64,000 bases of DNA from Acidobacteriaceae bacterium (GCA_003134855.1 PLCS01000001.1:1-64000); one strand, 5' to 3'; counted from the first letter of the stretch, positions 47,792 through 56,079 are shown. A program made the numbers and translations. The notes: generated from the letters alone by a model not told the origin.

Positions 47792-48081
47792 GGCAGCCTC
47801 CTCTCTTTCGATGGCATTCGCATTGCGGAATGACGGCACTTCGTGGTACGACTGCCGCTATTCTTTGGCACAACCCGGCCTCAGGTCAAGAGGCTCGAAC
47901 CCAATCACAACAGGAACTCCCAAAGCGAAGGATACGCCAAGATGCTACCGCGCTTCGATAAAAGTTTGCTCATCCGGACGGTTCCGTAACGGGACCATGC
48001 CGGAATTCCGGAAGCGCGCAGGCCGCCTGTCCGCGCTGCCCATGACATTCGCCTGCTTCCCGGTTTACCCTGATACTGGCT

Positions 48082-48906
48082 ATGCCCAGGTTCGGCTCCA
48101 CTCCGTTTGCCTTCCCCGAGTTCCGCGGCGCCACGCGCCGCCTGGTTCTGTGGAACCTTGCGGCCTACTTCGCCCTTGCTCTGGCGCTGGTGGCCGCTCC
48201 GGCCGCCGCCGACGGGCTGGCACGCTCATTCGCATTCACTCCCGGCGCGTTCCTGCACGGCGCTCTGTGGCAGCCCTTCACCTACAGCTTCATCCATACC
48301 GGAATCGGCGGCACGCTCCTTGAATTGCTCTCGCTCTTCTTCATTGCGGGATTTCTGGAGAATTATCACAAGCCGGGATGGATGACCGGACTCTATGCCG
48401 TCTCCGTGCTGGGCACCGCGGCCGCCGCTACTGTTATTGCTGTGTGCGGCCATTCGCTCGGCTATTCGCTTGCGGGAAGTCCGCTCACTGGCTGCTTTGG
48501 CGGCATCTTCGGCCTGCTTGTGGCCATCGGCGCGCTCTATGGCGACACGCAGTTCATGCTCTTTCCCCTGCCCATCGGCATCAAAGCCCGCTATCTGGTG
48601 GCCGTATACGCGCTGATCTCCATCGCCATGCTCTTCGGTACGCAGCGCCTATACGCCTTTGCCCAGTTGGGCGGCGCTGTGGTCGGCCTGCTCTATCTCC
48701 GCCTGGCTCCGCGTCGCGGTGTCTCCTTCGGCCTCAGCGAGTTGTTGTATGCCGTGCGCAACCGCTATTACCGCTGGAAGCGCCGCCGCGCCGCCCGCAA
48801 ATTCGAGGTCTATATGCGCTCCCAGGGCCGCACCGTCCGCTTCGACGGCAACGGCCGCCAGATTGACGACGACGACGACGCCAACGACAAAAGCCGCTGG
48901 AACTGA
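48082..48906 (+). CDS. Rhomboid-family membrane protein, catalytic residues absent
   Basis: 274 residues with about six membrane helices and a basic, then Asp-rich cytoplasmic tail (QIDDDDDANDKSRWN). The rhomboid fold is visible: WQPFTYSFIHTGIGGTLLEL resembles the L1-loop/TM2 region, GCFGGIFGLLVAIGALYG the TM4 Ser motif and FAQLGGAVVGLLYL the TM6 His motif. The catalytic Ser position is Phe139 and the His position is Gln195, so it should not be a protease but an iRhom-like pseudoenzyme or derlin-like protein. Divergent from the LysW-like gene. Confidence 0.78.
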   Translation: MPRFGSTPFAFPEFRGATRRLVLWNLAAYFALALALVAAPAAADGLARSFAFTPGAFLHGALWQPFTYSFIHTGIGGTLLELLSLFFIAGFLENYHKPGWMTGLYAVSVLGTAAAATVIAVCGHSLGYSLAGSPLTGCFGGIFGLLVAIGALYGDTQFMLFPLPIGIKARYLVAVYALISIAMLFGTQRLYAFAQLGGAVVGLLYLRLAPRRGVSFGLSELLYAVRNRYYRWKRRRAARKFEVYMRSQGRTVRFDGNGRQIDDDDDANDKSRWN

Positions 48907-48949
48907 GGCCGGATCAACAGACAACGGGAAACAGCTTGTTTTCAAGGGC

Positions 48950-49014
48950 GGGTGGCGCAGGTCTGAGGCCTAAGAAACTGGGTGCCCCAGGTCCCGCTTT
49001 TGGGACCTGGGATT
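48950..49014. repeat. Palindromic repeat, long form (CAGGTC type)
   Basis: Starts GGGTGGCGCAGGTCTGAGGC, continues AAACTGGGTGCCCCAGGTCCC and closes a perfect ten-base stem (48986-48995 with 49002-49011). Here the usual GGGAGACCACGAA end is replaced by GGGATTCC. Lies 43 bases after the rhomboid-like gene. Confidence 0.78.
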
Positions 49015-49435
49015 CCTGCGAGGGCATGCAAGGCAGGTGAACCGTAAAAGCATCGTTGCCACCGTTTGCATAGAATTACCCCGCTACAGGCACAATAGTT
49101 GCATGGACCGACTCTATCCAAACGACAGCCTCCCCGCCGGAAAGGCGCCGGACCCCACCCCCTACCCGATTTTTGGTATATTCACACCGCTGTCAACCAT
49201 GCAACCAATTGATAATAAGCGAGATAGAAAATTTTCCTATTGTCAAATCAGTTAATAGAGAGGCCCTGTTTTCGGCCTTTTTTGCCCTGAAACCATGTCC
49301 TAACCAGAGTTTTTGCCCCGTTTTTCACGAATATCCACCATCCGCCGCCTTCAGGAACGGCTCAGAGTTGCGGATTCAAGCCGTCTGCGCCTGCCGGCCG
49401 TTTTCTGCTAGCATCCTCTATGGAGAACTATCCGG
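49015..49435. other. Intergenic region containing an orphan intrinsic terminator
   Basis: A 421-base gap. It contains an AT-rich segment (49195-49255) followed by a terminator-like hairpin at 49261-49283. A 50-codon frame from ATG 49103 (MDRLYPNDSLPAGKAPDPTP) ends at 49255, just before the hairpin. It could be a small protein or merely part of a small RNA. Confidence 0.4.
49261..49283 (+). terminator. Intrinsic terminator
   Basis: AGGCC (49261-49265), eight-base loop, GGCCT (49274-49278) followed by a run of T's. This is the most classical U-run terminator I saw in the window. No annotated plus-strand gene ends nearby (nearest stop 48906). Confidence 0.6.
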
Positions 49436-49717
49436 ATGGATGCCTTACCCACAATGAACCTTGGCGCGCGGCGCAATGAAGACATCGCACTCGATCTGCT
49501 CAAGTTTGTGGCCGCCACGGCCGGCGTTGGCCGCCCCGCGGCGCCCTCGACCGGCTTCAGCGGCGCCGCCGGAGCCAAGCCCGAAGAGCACGTGAATCAG
49601 TTGCTCGAACTCTACAGCCGCTGCCTCAAGGCCGTCCAGGGCCAGGGGCCGGAGCCGGCAGTCCAAACGCCGGAGCCGCCCATCCGAGTGACGCAAGGAT
49701 GGACGCCCCTCCCGTGA
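49436..49717 (+). CDS. Small hypothetical protein coupled to oxidoreductase
   Basis: 93 residues. A helical N-terminal part (MNLGARRNEDIALDLLKFVA) is followed by an Ala/Gly/Pro-rich linker, a second helix (EHVNQLLELYSRCLKAVQG) and a Pro-rich tail. GGAG lies ten bases before the ATG. It overlaps the Gfo/Idh/MocA gene by 19 bases, so they are probably translated together. No family recognised; perhaps a partner or oligomerisation factor of that enzyme. Confidence 0.6.
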   Translation: MDALPTMNLGARRNEDIALDLLKFVAATAGVGRPAAPSTGFSGAAGAKPEEHVNQLLELYSRCLKAVQGQGPEPAVQTPEPPIRVTQGWTPLP

Positions 49718-50922
49718 GCCAAGCTCCTCTACGCGTTGCCGTTGCCGGGACAGGAGCCTTTGGCAAGAATCACCTGCGCGTCTACCGCGAGCTGGAAGCG
49801 GCTGGCCCTCACTCAGCGGGATTGTCCGTTGCGCTGGTCGCGGCCGTCGAGCCGGACTCCACGCGCGCCGCCGAGACCGCGGAGCGCTACGCGATCCCCG
49901 TCTTTGCCAGCGCAGGCGAGTTGCTGGCCGCCGATCTCAAGCTGGACGCGGCCACAGTCGCTGTTCCCACCGTGCATCACCATGCGGTCGCCTCGGAGCT
50001 GCTCGACGCCGGTCTCGACCTGCTCGTGGAAAAACCTCTTGCCGCCTCGCTCACCGAAGCCGACGACCTGATTGCGCGTGCGGAGCGTGGCAAGCGCATC
50101 CTGCAACCCGGCCACCTGGAGCGCTTTAACCCCGCTGTCCTGGCCATTCAGCTGCAGCTTCATCGGCCCATGTTCTTCGAGTCCCACCGGCTCTCCATCT
50201 TCACGCCTCGCGCGCTGGATGTGGATGTGGTGCTGGACCTGATGATTCACGATCTGGACATTGTGCTCACCTTTGCCAATTCGCCAGTGCGCGAGGTGCG
50301 CGCCGTAGGTTTGCCCATCCTCTCGCCCAAGGTGGACATCGCCAATGTCCGCGTGGAATTCGAGAGCGGCTGCGTGGCCAACTTCACCGCCTCCAGAGTT
50401 TCCACCGAGCGGGTCCGCAAGCTGCGCTTCTTCGAGCCGCGCCAGTATGTCTCCATCGACTACGCGCGCCAGGATCTGCTGGTGATTCGGGTGGAGGAAG
50501 GCGCGGGCAAGGCGTCGCCAGCCGAACTGCTTGCGTCGCTGCCGCCCCAGATTGCCGCAATGTTGCCGCCAGGCATCGCGGAGGGAATCGCGTCTGGGAA
50601 GATCGACCTTAAGAAGATTGACCCGGCAATGATTGCGCAATTTGCCGCAATGGCAAAGATCGATCCGTCGGTGATCGCTCAGTTCATAAATCCCGCGGAA
50701 CCGAAGGCGGGCTTGAGCTTTTCCAAGCCAGCCGTCACGCCCGGCGAGCCGCTGCGGCTGGAGATTCTTTCCTTCCTGGAATCTGTGCGAACGCGACGTG
50801 AGCCGCAGGTCACCGCCCGCCAAGGCCGCGAGGCGCTTGCGCTGGCGCTGGAGATTCAATCCTCGATGGCCGCTCACGCCCAGCGCGCCGGACTTGCGGA
50901 CTTCTTCGCTCCCGGCGCGTAG
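49699..50922 (+). CDS. Gfo/Idh/MocA-family NAD(P)-dependent oxidoreductase
   Basis: 407 residues. A Rossmann domain (RVAVAGTGAFGKNHLRVYRE), the catalytic-Lys motif (LLVEKPLAASL) and RILQPGHLERFNPAVLAIQL followed by a beta-sheet domain are seen. The GHLERFNPA block also occurs in GnnA-type UDP-GlcNAc dehydrogenases of lipid A synthesis, so a sugar-nucleotide substrate is possible (inference). Unusual: residues about 268-336 form an extra segment of short repeated units (PPQIAAMLPPGIAEGIASGK, then KKIDPAMIAQFAAMAKIDPS) not expected in the family. Confidence 0.86.
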   Translation: MDAPPVSQAPLRVAVAGTGAFGKNHLRVYRELEAAGPHSAGLSVALVAAVEPDSTRAAETAERYAIPVFASAGELLAADLKLDAATVAVPTVHHHAVASELLDAGLDLLVEKPLAASLTEADDLIARAERGKRILQPGHLERFNPAVLAIQLQLHRPMFFESHRLSIFTPRALDVDVVLDLMIHDLDIVLTFANSPVREVRAVGLPILSPKVDIANVRVEFESGCVANFTASRVSTERVRKLRFFEPRQYVSIDYARQDLLVIRVEEGAGKASPAELLASLPPQIAAMLPPGIAEGIASGKIDLKKIDPAMIAQFAAMAKIDPSVIAQFINPAEPKAGLSFSKPAVTPGEPLRLEILSFLESVRTRREPQVTARQGREALALALEIQSSMAAHAQRAGLADFFAPGA

Positions 50923-50941
50923 AGCGTTCGCAGGCTGGCCT

Positions 50942-51388
50942 TCACGCAATCCCCAGCACGCGGTTCAAAAAGCCCACAATGTACTTCCACACCAGGTAGT
51001 AGCCGGCCAGCACGACCAGGAAGCCGGGCGCGATCAGCGCATAAGGAATTTCGCAAGTCTGGAACCAAGTCACGCCATGAGAGCCCAGCACAAGCACTCC
51101 CAGGCAACTGGCCACCAGCGCTCCCACCGGCGCCATCAGTATTGGCAACAGCGGGCCGTGCAGCCCGATGGGCAGATGAGTGCGCGCATGCGTGCCGAGC
51201 CAGAGCATATTCCACAGACCGAAGAGCGAAGGCACAATGGCCATGGGAAAGATGATTGCCTGTTCGATGGGAACCGGCACTTTGAGCACGATCCGCACCA
51301 CGATAAAAACGGTGAGCAGCAACGGCAGAACCAGCGTGGGAATAAAAATGCCCGCCAGGTAAGCGCGAAGATAGGGATGGGTATTCAT
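50942..51388 (-). CDS. Four-span membrane protein of ECF sigma operon
   Basis: 148 residues with four hydrophobic helices (about 8-32, 42-62, 80-102, 115-137). A strong AAGGAGGACG binding site precedes the ATG at 51388. Third gene after the ECF sigma factor and the small anti-sigma-like gene, so it is likely a sensing or target membrane protein of that regulon. Family not recognised. Confidence 0.72.
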   Translation of the reverse strand: MNTHPYLRAYLAGIFIPTLVLPLLLTVFIVVRIVLKVPVPIEQAIIFPMAIVPSLFGLWNMLWLGTHARTHLPIGLHGPLLPILMAPVGALVASCLGVLVLGSHGVTWFQTCEIPYALIAPGFLVVLAGYYLVWKYIVGFLNRVLGIA

Positions 51389-51436
51389 AGCGTCCTCCTT
51401 GTGTGCGAGTTGGTGGGCGAACGGATCGCCCGCGGG

Positions 51437-51688
51437 TTACAGGTAGTAGAGAAAGACCGGGATGGAGGCTGGAAAGACGGCGGCAACCCCCACCAGGCCG
51501 GCCAGCAATGCACCGTCGAAAACTGCCCAGCCGGAGAAGGCCTGCGCGGTTGGCCTTGCATCGAGCCGCGCGTCGAGCCGCAGTCGCATGGCAGGCCAAA
51601 GATCGTGCTCCGGCTCGGCGTCGTCTTCCACAGGCGGCAGTGCCTGCCTCAAAAGATTCTTCATTCCGTCCTCATCGTGTGCATTCAT
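51437..51688 (-). CDS. Small membrane protein, possible anti-sigma factor
   Basis: 83 residues: a soluble acidic N-terminal half (MKNLLRQALPPVEDDAEPEH, DLWPAMRLRLDARL) and a C-terminal hydrophobic half with one or two helices (WAVFDGALLAGLVGVAAVFP). It overlaps the sigma gene by four bases (ATGA). The position and layout (cytosolic segment plus membrane anchor directly after an ECF sigma gene) match anti-sigma factors, but no zinc-binding HxxxCxxC motif is present. Confidence 0.65.
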   Translation of the reverse strand: MNAHDEDGMKNLLRQALPPVEDDAEPEHDLWPAMRLRLDARLDARPTAQAFSGWAVFDGALLAGLVGVAAVFPASIPVFLYYL

Positions 51689-52242
51689 GGTGTGATTCCC
51701 TGCCTTTCCAGGTCTTTTCTGAGCAAGCGAAGCGCGCGAAAGACGCGCAGTTTGACGGCCGCGACCGAGATGCCCAGCGCCGCGGCCACCTCTTTTTGCG
51801 GTAGCTCCTCGATCACCGCCAGCGTGGCCGCAATCCGCAGCTTGGGCGGCAGACGGCCAAAGGCCAGCGCGGTCTTCGAGCGTATCTCCGACGTCACAGC
51901 CGGATCGGCCTCAGACGGAGCCTGCACTTCGGCGCAGACTTCCATCGACAGCGTGCTCTGCGCCGGTTGCGCTCGCAGCCAGTCCAGCGCCGCATGAGTG
52001 GCGATGCGCCGCGCCCAGCCCTCGAAGCCCCGCGCCGGATCAAAGCGGGCATGAGCTTGGTGGATGCGCCAGAAGCTCTCGATGGTCAGTTCCTCGGCTG
52101 CCGCAGGATTGCGAACAATGCGCAGAATCCAGCCATAGACGGCGCGCTGATGCTGGTGAAAGAGCGTCTCGAAGGCGGACTCGAAGGTCTCCGGGCTGCC
52201 CTGCCGGAACTCGTTCAGGATGCCGCTCAATCCGTTCCGCAT
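51685..52242 (-). CDS. ECF-type RNA polymerase sigma factor
   Basis: 185 residues. Sigma-70 region 2 (FETLFHQHQRAVYGWILRIV, AAEELTIESFWRIHQAHARF) and region 4 (AFGRLPPKLRIAATLAVIEE, LPQKEVAAALGISVAAVKLR) joined by an Ala/Glu-rich linker. AAAGGGCGG lies before the ATG. Directs transcription in response to an envelope signal, presumably held by the overlapping downstream gene. ECF operons usually self-activate, so their promoter should be in the 213-base gap to frr. Confidence 0.9.
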   Translation of the reverse strand: MRNGLSGILNEFRQGSPETFESAFETLFHQHQRAVYGWILRIVRNPAAAEELTIESFWRIHQAHARFDPARGFEGWARRIATHAALDWLRAQPAQSTLSMEVCAEVQAPSEADPAVTSEIRSKTALAFGRLPPKLRIAATLAVIEELPQKEVAAALGISVAAVKLRVFRALRLLRKDLERQGITP

Positions 52243-52455
52243 CCGCCCTTTCCCTTCTATCTACACTTACGGTTCACGTATGGAAAAGGTTACACAATGG
52301 GCCGGAGGATCGTTCCGTGGCGAGAGGTCGGCGCGGGTCTTCGAGCGCGATATAGAACTTATAGAGAAATGTATACCGGCTTCGGCGCAAATCCTGGAGA
52401 TGCGCCGAGGTCCGGGTTCGCGTATATATGGACAAATAGCGGGTGAAACCGCTCG

Positions 52456-53043
52456 TCAGACCTGCATCACTTCCGCTTCTTTTTTATGCGAAAGCTCTTC
52501 CATGCGGCGGATCTCCTCGTCGGTCATCTTCTGGACCTCTTCGAGCGCGCGCTTCTCTTCGTCCTCGCTGATTTTTTTTTCTTTGGCGAGTTTTTTCAGG
52601 GCGTCGTTGCCGTCGCGGCGCACGTTGCGGACCGCCGTGCGGTGCTCCTCGAGCACCTTGTTCAGGTGCTTGCAGACATCGCGCCGGCGCTCCTCGGTCA
52701 TGGGCGGAACGGGGATGCGCAGCACCTTGCCATCGGAGATAGGGTTGAAGCCCAGATCGGCCGAGCGCACGGCTTTTTCGACCTCCTTGAGCACCGTTGG
52801 GTCCCAGGGCGCAATCACGATCATCTGCGCCTCCGGCGACGACAATTGCGCTAACTGACTGATAGGAGTGGGCGTACCGTAGTAGTCCACCTTGACCTGG
52901 TCGAGCATATGGACGCTGGCCCGGCCGGTGCGCGTGGAGGCCAGGTTGGCCTGGAAGGTGGCCACTGCGCCGTCCATGCGGCGGCGGAGGTCGGCGTTGA
53001 GTTCCTTGAGAGCCGGAATACCGGCCATGAATGAAGCTGCCAT
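52456..53043 (-). CDS. frr: Ribosome recycling factor
   Basis: Splits post-termination ribosomes together with EF-G. About 195 residues from the ATG at 53043 (GAGG upstream). Seen: the RRRMDGAVATFQANLASTRTGRASVHMLD-type helix-loop, VDYYGTPTPISQLAQLSSPE, MIVIAPWDPTVLKEVEKAVR, KVLRIPVPPMTEERRRD and the long C-terminal helices. In most bacteria it follows pyrH; here pyrH is not adjacent. Confidence 0.96.
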   Translation of the reverse strand: MAASFMAGIPALKELNADLRRRMDGAVATFQANLASTRTGRASVHMLDQVKVDYYGTPTPISQLAQLSSPEAQMIVIAPWDPTVLKEVEKAVRSADLGFNPISDGKVLRIPVPPMTEERRRDVCKHLNKVLEEHRTAVRNVRRDGNDALKKLAKEKKISEDEEKRALEEVQKMTDEEIRRMEELSHKKEAEVMQV

Positions 53044-53144
53044 GGGGTTCGTCCTCGTGGTGCAGGTTACCAACGAACATTCTACTAAATTGCGGCGCCT
53101 TTGAGGTCATTATTGTGGTGCGTTTGAGGTCACTGATTTGCGCG

Positions 53145-53253
53145 AACTGTGAAGCTATAGGCAGCCGGTTTACCCCCAAAATGAGCAGCAGCAGGTTACC
53201 GGTTTCGGAGAAAGCGGTTGTTTGCAGCTGTCCGGTTTTGCATGAATCGGTGA
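53145..53253. repeat. Inverted second copy of the 33-base-period repeat
   Basis: 109 bases that are the reverse complement of 27541-27649 with 14 differences and no gaps (hand alignment). Three units are present. It lies about 100 bases upstream of frr; a short CAGTTCTCAGTTCTCAGTTC tract follows at 53340-53365 before the XRE gene. Confidence 0.8.
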
Positions 53254-53403
53254 TCTACCGCTGTTCACTTTCTGGTGAATCGGTTGCAGATCATTCATTA
53301 GGAAAAGAGGAGAATCAGAGGAAAGGAGTCAAAAACAGTTTTCAGTTCTCAGTTCTCAGTTCTCAGTTGTCTGGGATCAGGGGACGGGGAGAGGAGTGGG
53401 GTT

Positions 53404-53802
53404 ATGGAATGGGAGTTGAGGGTGGCGGCGCAGCGGGAGTTGGACCATAAGCTGAAGCCGTACTTGACGGCGCGGCGGGTATACCGGCCGCTGGGGGGAT
53501 GGCTGCGCACGGTGCGCAAGGTGCTGGGGCTTTCGGCGGCGGAGATGGCCAGGGATTTGCAGGTGTGTCCTTCGGCGGTCTTTCAGATGGAACGGGCGGA
53601 GTGGAATGACACGATCTCGCTGCGGCAGTTGGAGAAGGCGGCGCTGGCGATGTCTTGCCGGCTGGTGTATGCCATCGTGCCCTTCCAGAGCAACTTTGAG
53701 GGGCAGGGAATTGTGTGGGTGAAGCAGAAGCTGTGGAGGCGAAAGGCGGCACCGCGGCGGAAGAAGAAGGTGGGGGAGACGAAGGCGGCGTCGGGGGAAT
53801 AA
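53404..53802 (+). CDS. XRE-type regulator, mobile mystery protein A-like
   Basis: 132 residues. A helix-turn-helix core (GWLRTVRKVLGLSAAEMARD, LQVCPSAVFQMERAE) followed by ISLRQLEKAALAMSCRLVYA matches the pattern of mobile mystery protein A, which normally stands next to a Fic-domain partner (B). No Fic gene is here. The C-terminal tail is very basic (RRKAAPRRKKK). It precedes the DUF262/HEPN genes by 331 bases, so it could regulate them. High GC, unlike those two genes. Confidence 0.72.
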   Translation: MEWELRVAAQRELDHKLKPYLTARRVYRPLGGWLRTVRKVLGLSAAEMARDLQVCPSAVFQMERAEWNDTISLRQLEKAALAMSCRLVYAIVPFQSNFEGQGIVWVKQKLWRRKAAPRRKKKVGETKAASGE

Positions 53803-53845
53803 GAGGCAGTCCGGTTGGGGCGCCGGCCAGGTCGAGGATCGTGGT

Positions 53846-53887
53846 TTCCCACCCTTTTCGCAAAGAACGCGAAAAGGATGGGGCACC
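53846..53887. repeat. Palindromic repeat (CCCACCC type)
   Basis: Begins TTTCCCACCCTTTTCGC and ends GCGAAAAGGATGGGGCACCC, preceded by GTGG. Short loop. Same frame as the copies at 56005 and inside dus. Lies in the 331-base gap between the XRE and DUF262 genes; the rest of the gap shows no recognised feature. Confidence 0.8.
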
Positions 53888-54133
53888 CGGCTTTCCACGA
53901 TGCGGCACGCGGTATGGGCCAGGAATCTTAGGTTCCAAAAGCGGGAGCTGGGGCAGCCCGCGAGAGCTACATATTCGTTGACGCCCGTAATCGCAGGGTG
54001 TACCCTTCAGAAAACCTCGTGCGGAGGTCATTCTTCGTCTTAGATTTCTGATACGGATCTCGGCACATGTAGAATGTTCCTGTTTTCTTTATCCTTAATG
54101 AGTTGGTGAGGAATTCTCCGGAGTGAAACCGAA

Positions 54134-55300
54134 ATGGTCGAACAGGTACAGTGGTGGGAAGATGGCGGTACGGAAGAGGAAGGAGACGGTTCCGAAGCCC
54201 AGATTCGCGAGTACGACATTAGTTCCTCGCCTAACGATTTTAATGTGATGACTATCATGTCATTCCTGGAATCTGGAAGCGTCAAGATTCCCGCATTCCA
54301 GCGTAATTATGTCTGGGATATTAAGAAGGCGTCAAAACTCATCGAGTCAATAATAATTGGCCTGCCGATACCCCAGATATTTCTGTTTGAGAGGTCCAAG
54401 AACAATTTCTTGGTTATCGATGGCCAGCAGCGATTAATGTCTATCTATTACTTCATGAAAGGGCGTTTCCCGCTCAAAGAAAAACGTGTCCAACTGCGCC
54501 AAATCTTTGACGAGCATGGCGAGATGCCGGGGACCATCCTGCACGATAAGGCCTATTTCTCGGATTTCGACCTGCGCTTTGGCGATGAGCCAAAGAATCC
54601 AAACCCGCTAACAGGCAAGAACTACATGACTTTAGACGACCTGGCTGAACAATTCAGGCTTCGAACAATCCGGAATGTTATTATCAAACAGAACCTTCCG
54701 ACTAATGACGATAGCTCTATGTACGAAATATTCAGCCGCCTAAACTCTGGAGGGGTAAACCTCGGATCCCAAGAGCTAAGAGCCTGCCTATACCATTCCA
54801 GCTTTTACAGGATGTTGTATAGAATCAATGCCAACCCGCTTTGGAGGAAATTCACTGGACAGCCGGAGGCCGACCTGCATATGAAAGATATTGAGGTCAT
54901 CCTTCGAGGCTTTGCGCTTCTCTTTGATGGTAAGACTTTCAGACCTTCTATGAGCAAGTTCCTTAATAATGCCTCAAAAAAATTCCAGGAATTTCCCGAT
55001 GATAACGTGAAGTACCTGGAGAATCTATTCAACTCCTTTCTAACCGCATGCTCAGACCTCCCCGATAAAGCATTTTTTGGGAACTCGGGAGTGTTCACGA
55101 TTTCGATCTTCGATGCAGTGTTTCCCGCGGTATGCAGGAAGCCATTGGAAGCAAAAACAATCGTGGAGGGGAAAATCGATGCCGGAAAGCTTGGCACACT
55201 GAAGGTAGACCCGGATTTTCTTGCTGCAAGCCAATCACGAACAGCCGGTCAAGGAAATGTTCGGACGCGTCTGAAGAGGGCAGAAGAATTATTGGGATGA
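54134..55300 (+). CDS. DUF262-domain protein (GmrS-like)
   Basis: 388 residues. The N-terminal DUF262 core is clear: VKIPAFQRNYVWDIKKASKL (51-70), FLVIDGQQRLMSIYYF (92-107, with the DGQQR nucleotide-site motif) and YEIFSRLNSGGVNLGSQELR. This family is the NTP-binding half of GmrSD-type restriction enzymes and ParB/Srx-like folds. No HNH/DUF1524 nuclease domain follows; the rest is helical. The HEPN gene starts seven bases downstream, so it may supply the effector. GC is visibly lower than in neighbours, suggesting transfer. GGAG lies ten bases before the ATG. Confidence 0.88.
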   Translation: MVEQVQWWEDGGTEEEGDGSEAQIREYDISSSPNDFNVMTIMSFLESGSVKIPAFQRNYVWDIKKASKLIESIIIGLPIPQIFLFERSKNNFLVIDGQQRLMSIYYFMKGRFPLKEKRVQLRQIFDEHGEMPGTILHDKAYFSDFDLRFGDEPKNPNPLTGKNYMTLDDLAEQFRLRTIRNVIIKQNLPTNDDSSMYEIFSRLNSGGVNLGSQELRACLYHSSFYRMLYRINANPLWRKFTGQPEADLHMKDIEVILRGFALLFDGKTFRPSMSKFLNNASKKFQEFPDDNVKYLENLFNSFLTACSDLPDKAFFGNSGVFTISIFDAVFPAVCRKPLEAKTIVEGKIDAGKLGTLKVDPDFLAASQSRTAGQGNVRTRLKRAEELLG

Positions 55301-55307
55301 GTGCCGT

Positions 55308-55853
55308 ATGGACACGATAATCGACGCGCTCTACAGGCAAAATCAAGAAGCTCTGGATCTAGCTGTTCGATCTCAAGAGTTTTCCATTGCTTCGGACTTG
55401 GATAGTAAATTGAAGAAGCACCTAATTGTCGCTGCTGCTAGCTATTTTGAGACAGAAATATGCGCCTTGATGGAGGAATTTTCTGGCAAGGCTTCCAGAG
55501 GGAATCCAGCGATCATTACCTTGATCAAGAAAAAAGTCATTGATAGGCAATATCACACAATGTTTGCATGGGATTCACGAAACGCGAATAGCTTCTTTTC
55601 TATGTTTGGTGAACCTTTTAATGGGCATTGTCGCTCTGTGGTGAAAAGCGATGATACCTTGGAAAATGCGATGATTGCATTTCTTGAGCTAGGCGAGATG
55701 AGGAATCAGATGGTTCATAGAAACTTTGCAAGCCACCCTATAGATAAGACGTCAGAAGAAGTATATGCTCTTTACAAGAATGCTGGCAGGTTCCTGGAAT
55801 TTATCAGGGGATCACTGCAAGAGGCTAGCTCCACATCGAATTCGGTTGTTTGA
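55308..55853 (+). CDS. HEPN-domain protein (RiboL-PSP-HEPN-like)
   Basis: 181 residues, all helical. The signature RNQMVH (Arg132, His137; R-x4-H) lies in LELGEMRNQMVHRNF, the ribonuclease motif of HEPN toxins. The N-terminal part ending KKHLIVAAASYFETEICALM resembles the RiboL-PSP HEPN group. It is seven bases after the DUF262 gene and shares its low GC. I infer a two-gene toxin or phage-defence unit with DUF262 as sensor or switch and HEPN as RNase. An independent housekeeping role cannot be excluded. Confidence 0.78.
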   Translation: MDTIIDALYRQNQEALDLAVRSQEFSIASDLDSKLKKHLIVAAASYFETEICALMEEFSGKASRGNPAIITLIKKKVIDRQYHTMFAWDSRNANSFFSMFGEPFNGHCRSVVKSDDTLENAMIAFLELGEMRNQMVHRNFASHPIDKTSEEVYALYKNAGRFLEFIRGSLQEASSTSNSVV

Positions 55854-56004
55854 ATCGCGGCTTCGCCGCGTGGGTTGATTTCTTAAATCTTGTTGGTGGC
55901 TAGCGGCACGACTGAAGTCATGCCCTGACGCTTCTGGACTCTTTATCGAGTTTTTCCGCAGCCGGTGAAGTCGTGCCCTGATACAAAACGGCTTGTTGAG
56001 ATTC

Positions 56005-56050
56005 GTGGTCTCCCACCCATCGCTAGAAAAAAGCGATGGATGGGGCACCC
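56005..56050. repeat. Palindromic repeat (CCCACCC type)
   Basis: GTGGTCTCCCACCCATCGCT, short A-rich loop, AGCGATGGATGGGGCACCC. The leading TTCGTGGTCTCCC is the complement of the end of the CAGGTC-type elements, which links the two groups. Confidence 0.82.
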
Positions 56051-56079
56051 AGCATTTGGAGCGGCGTGACCGGGGTTGA

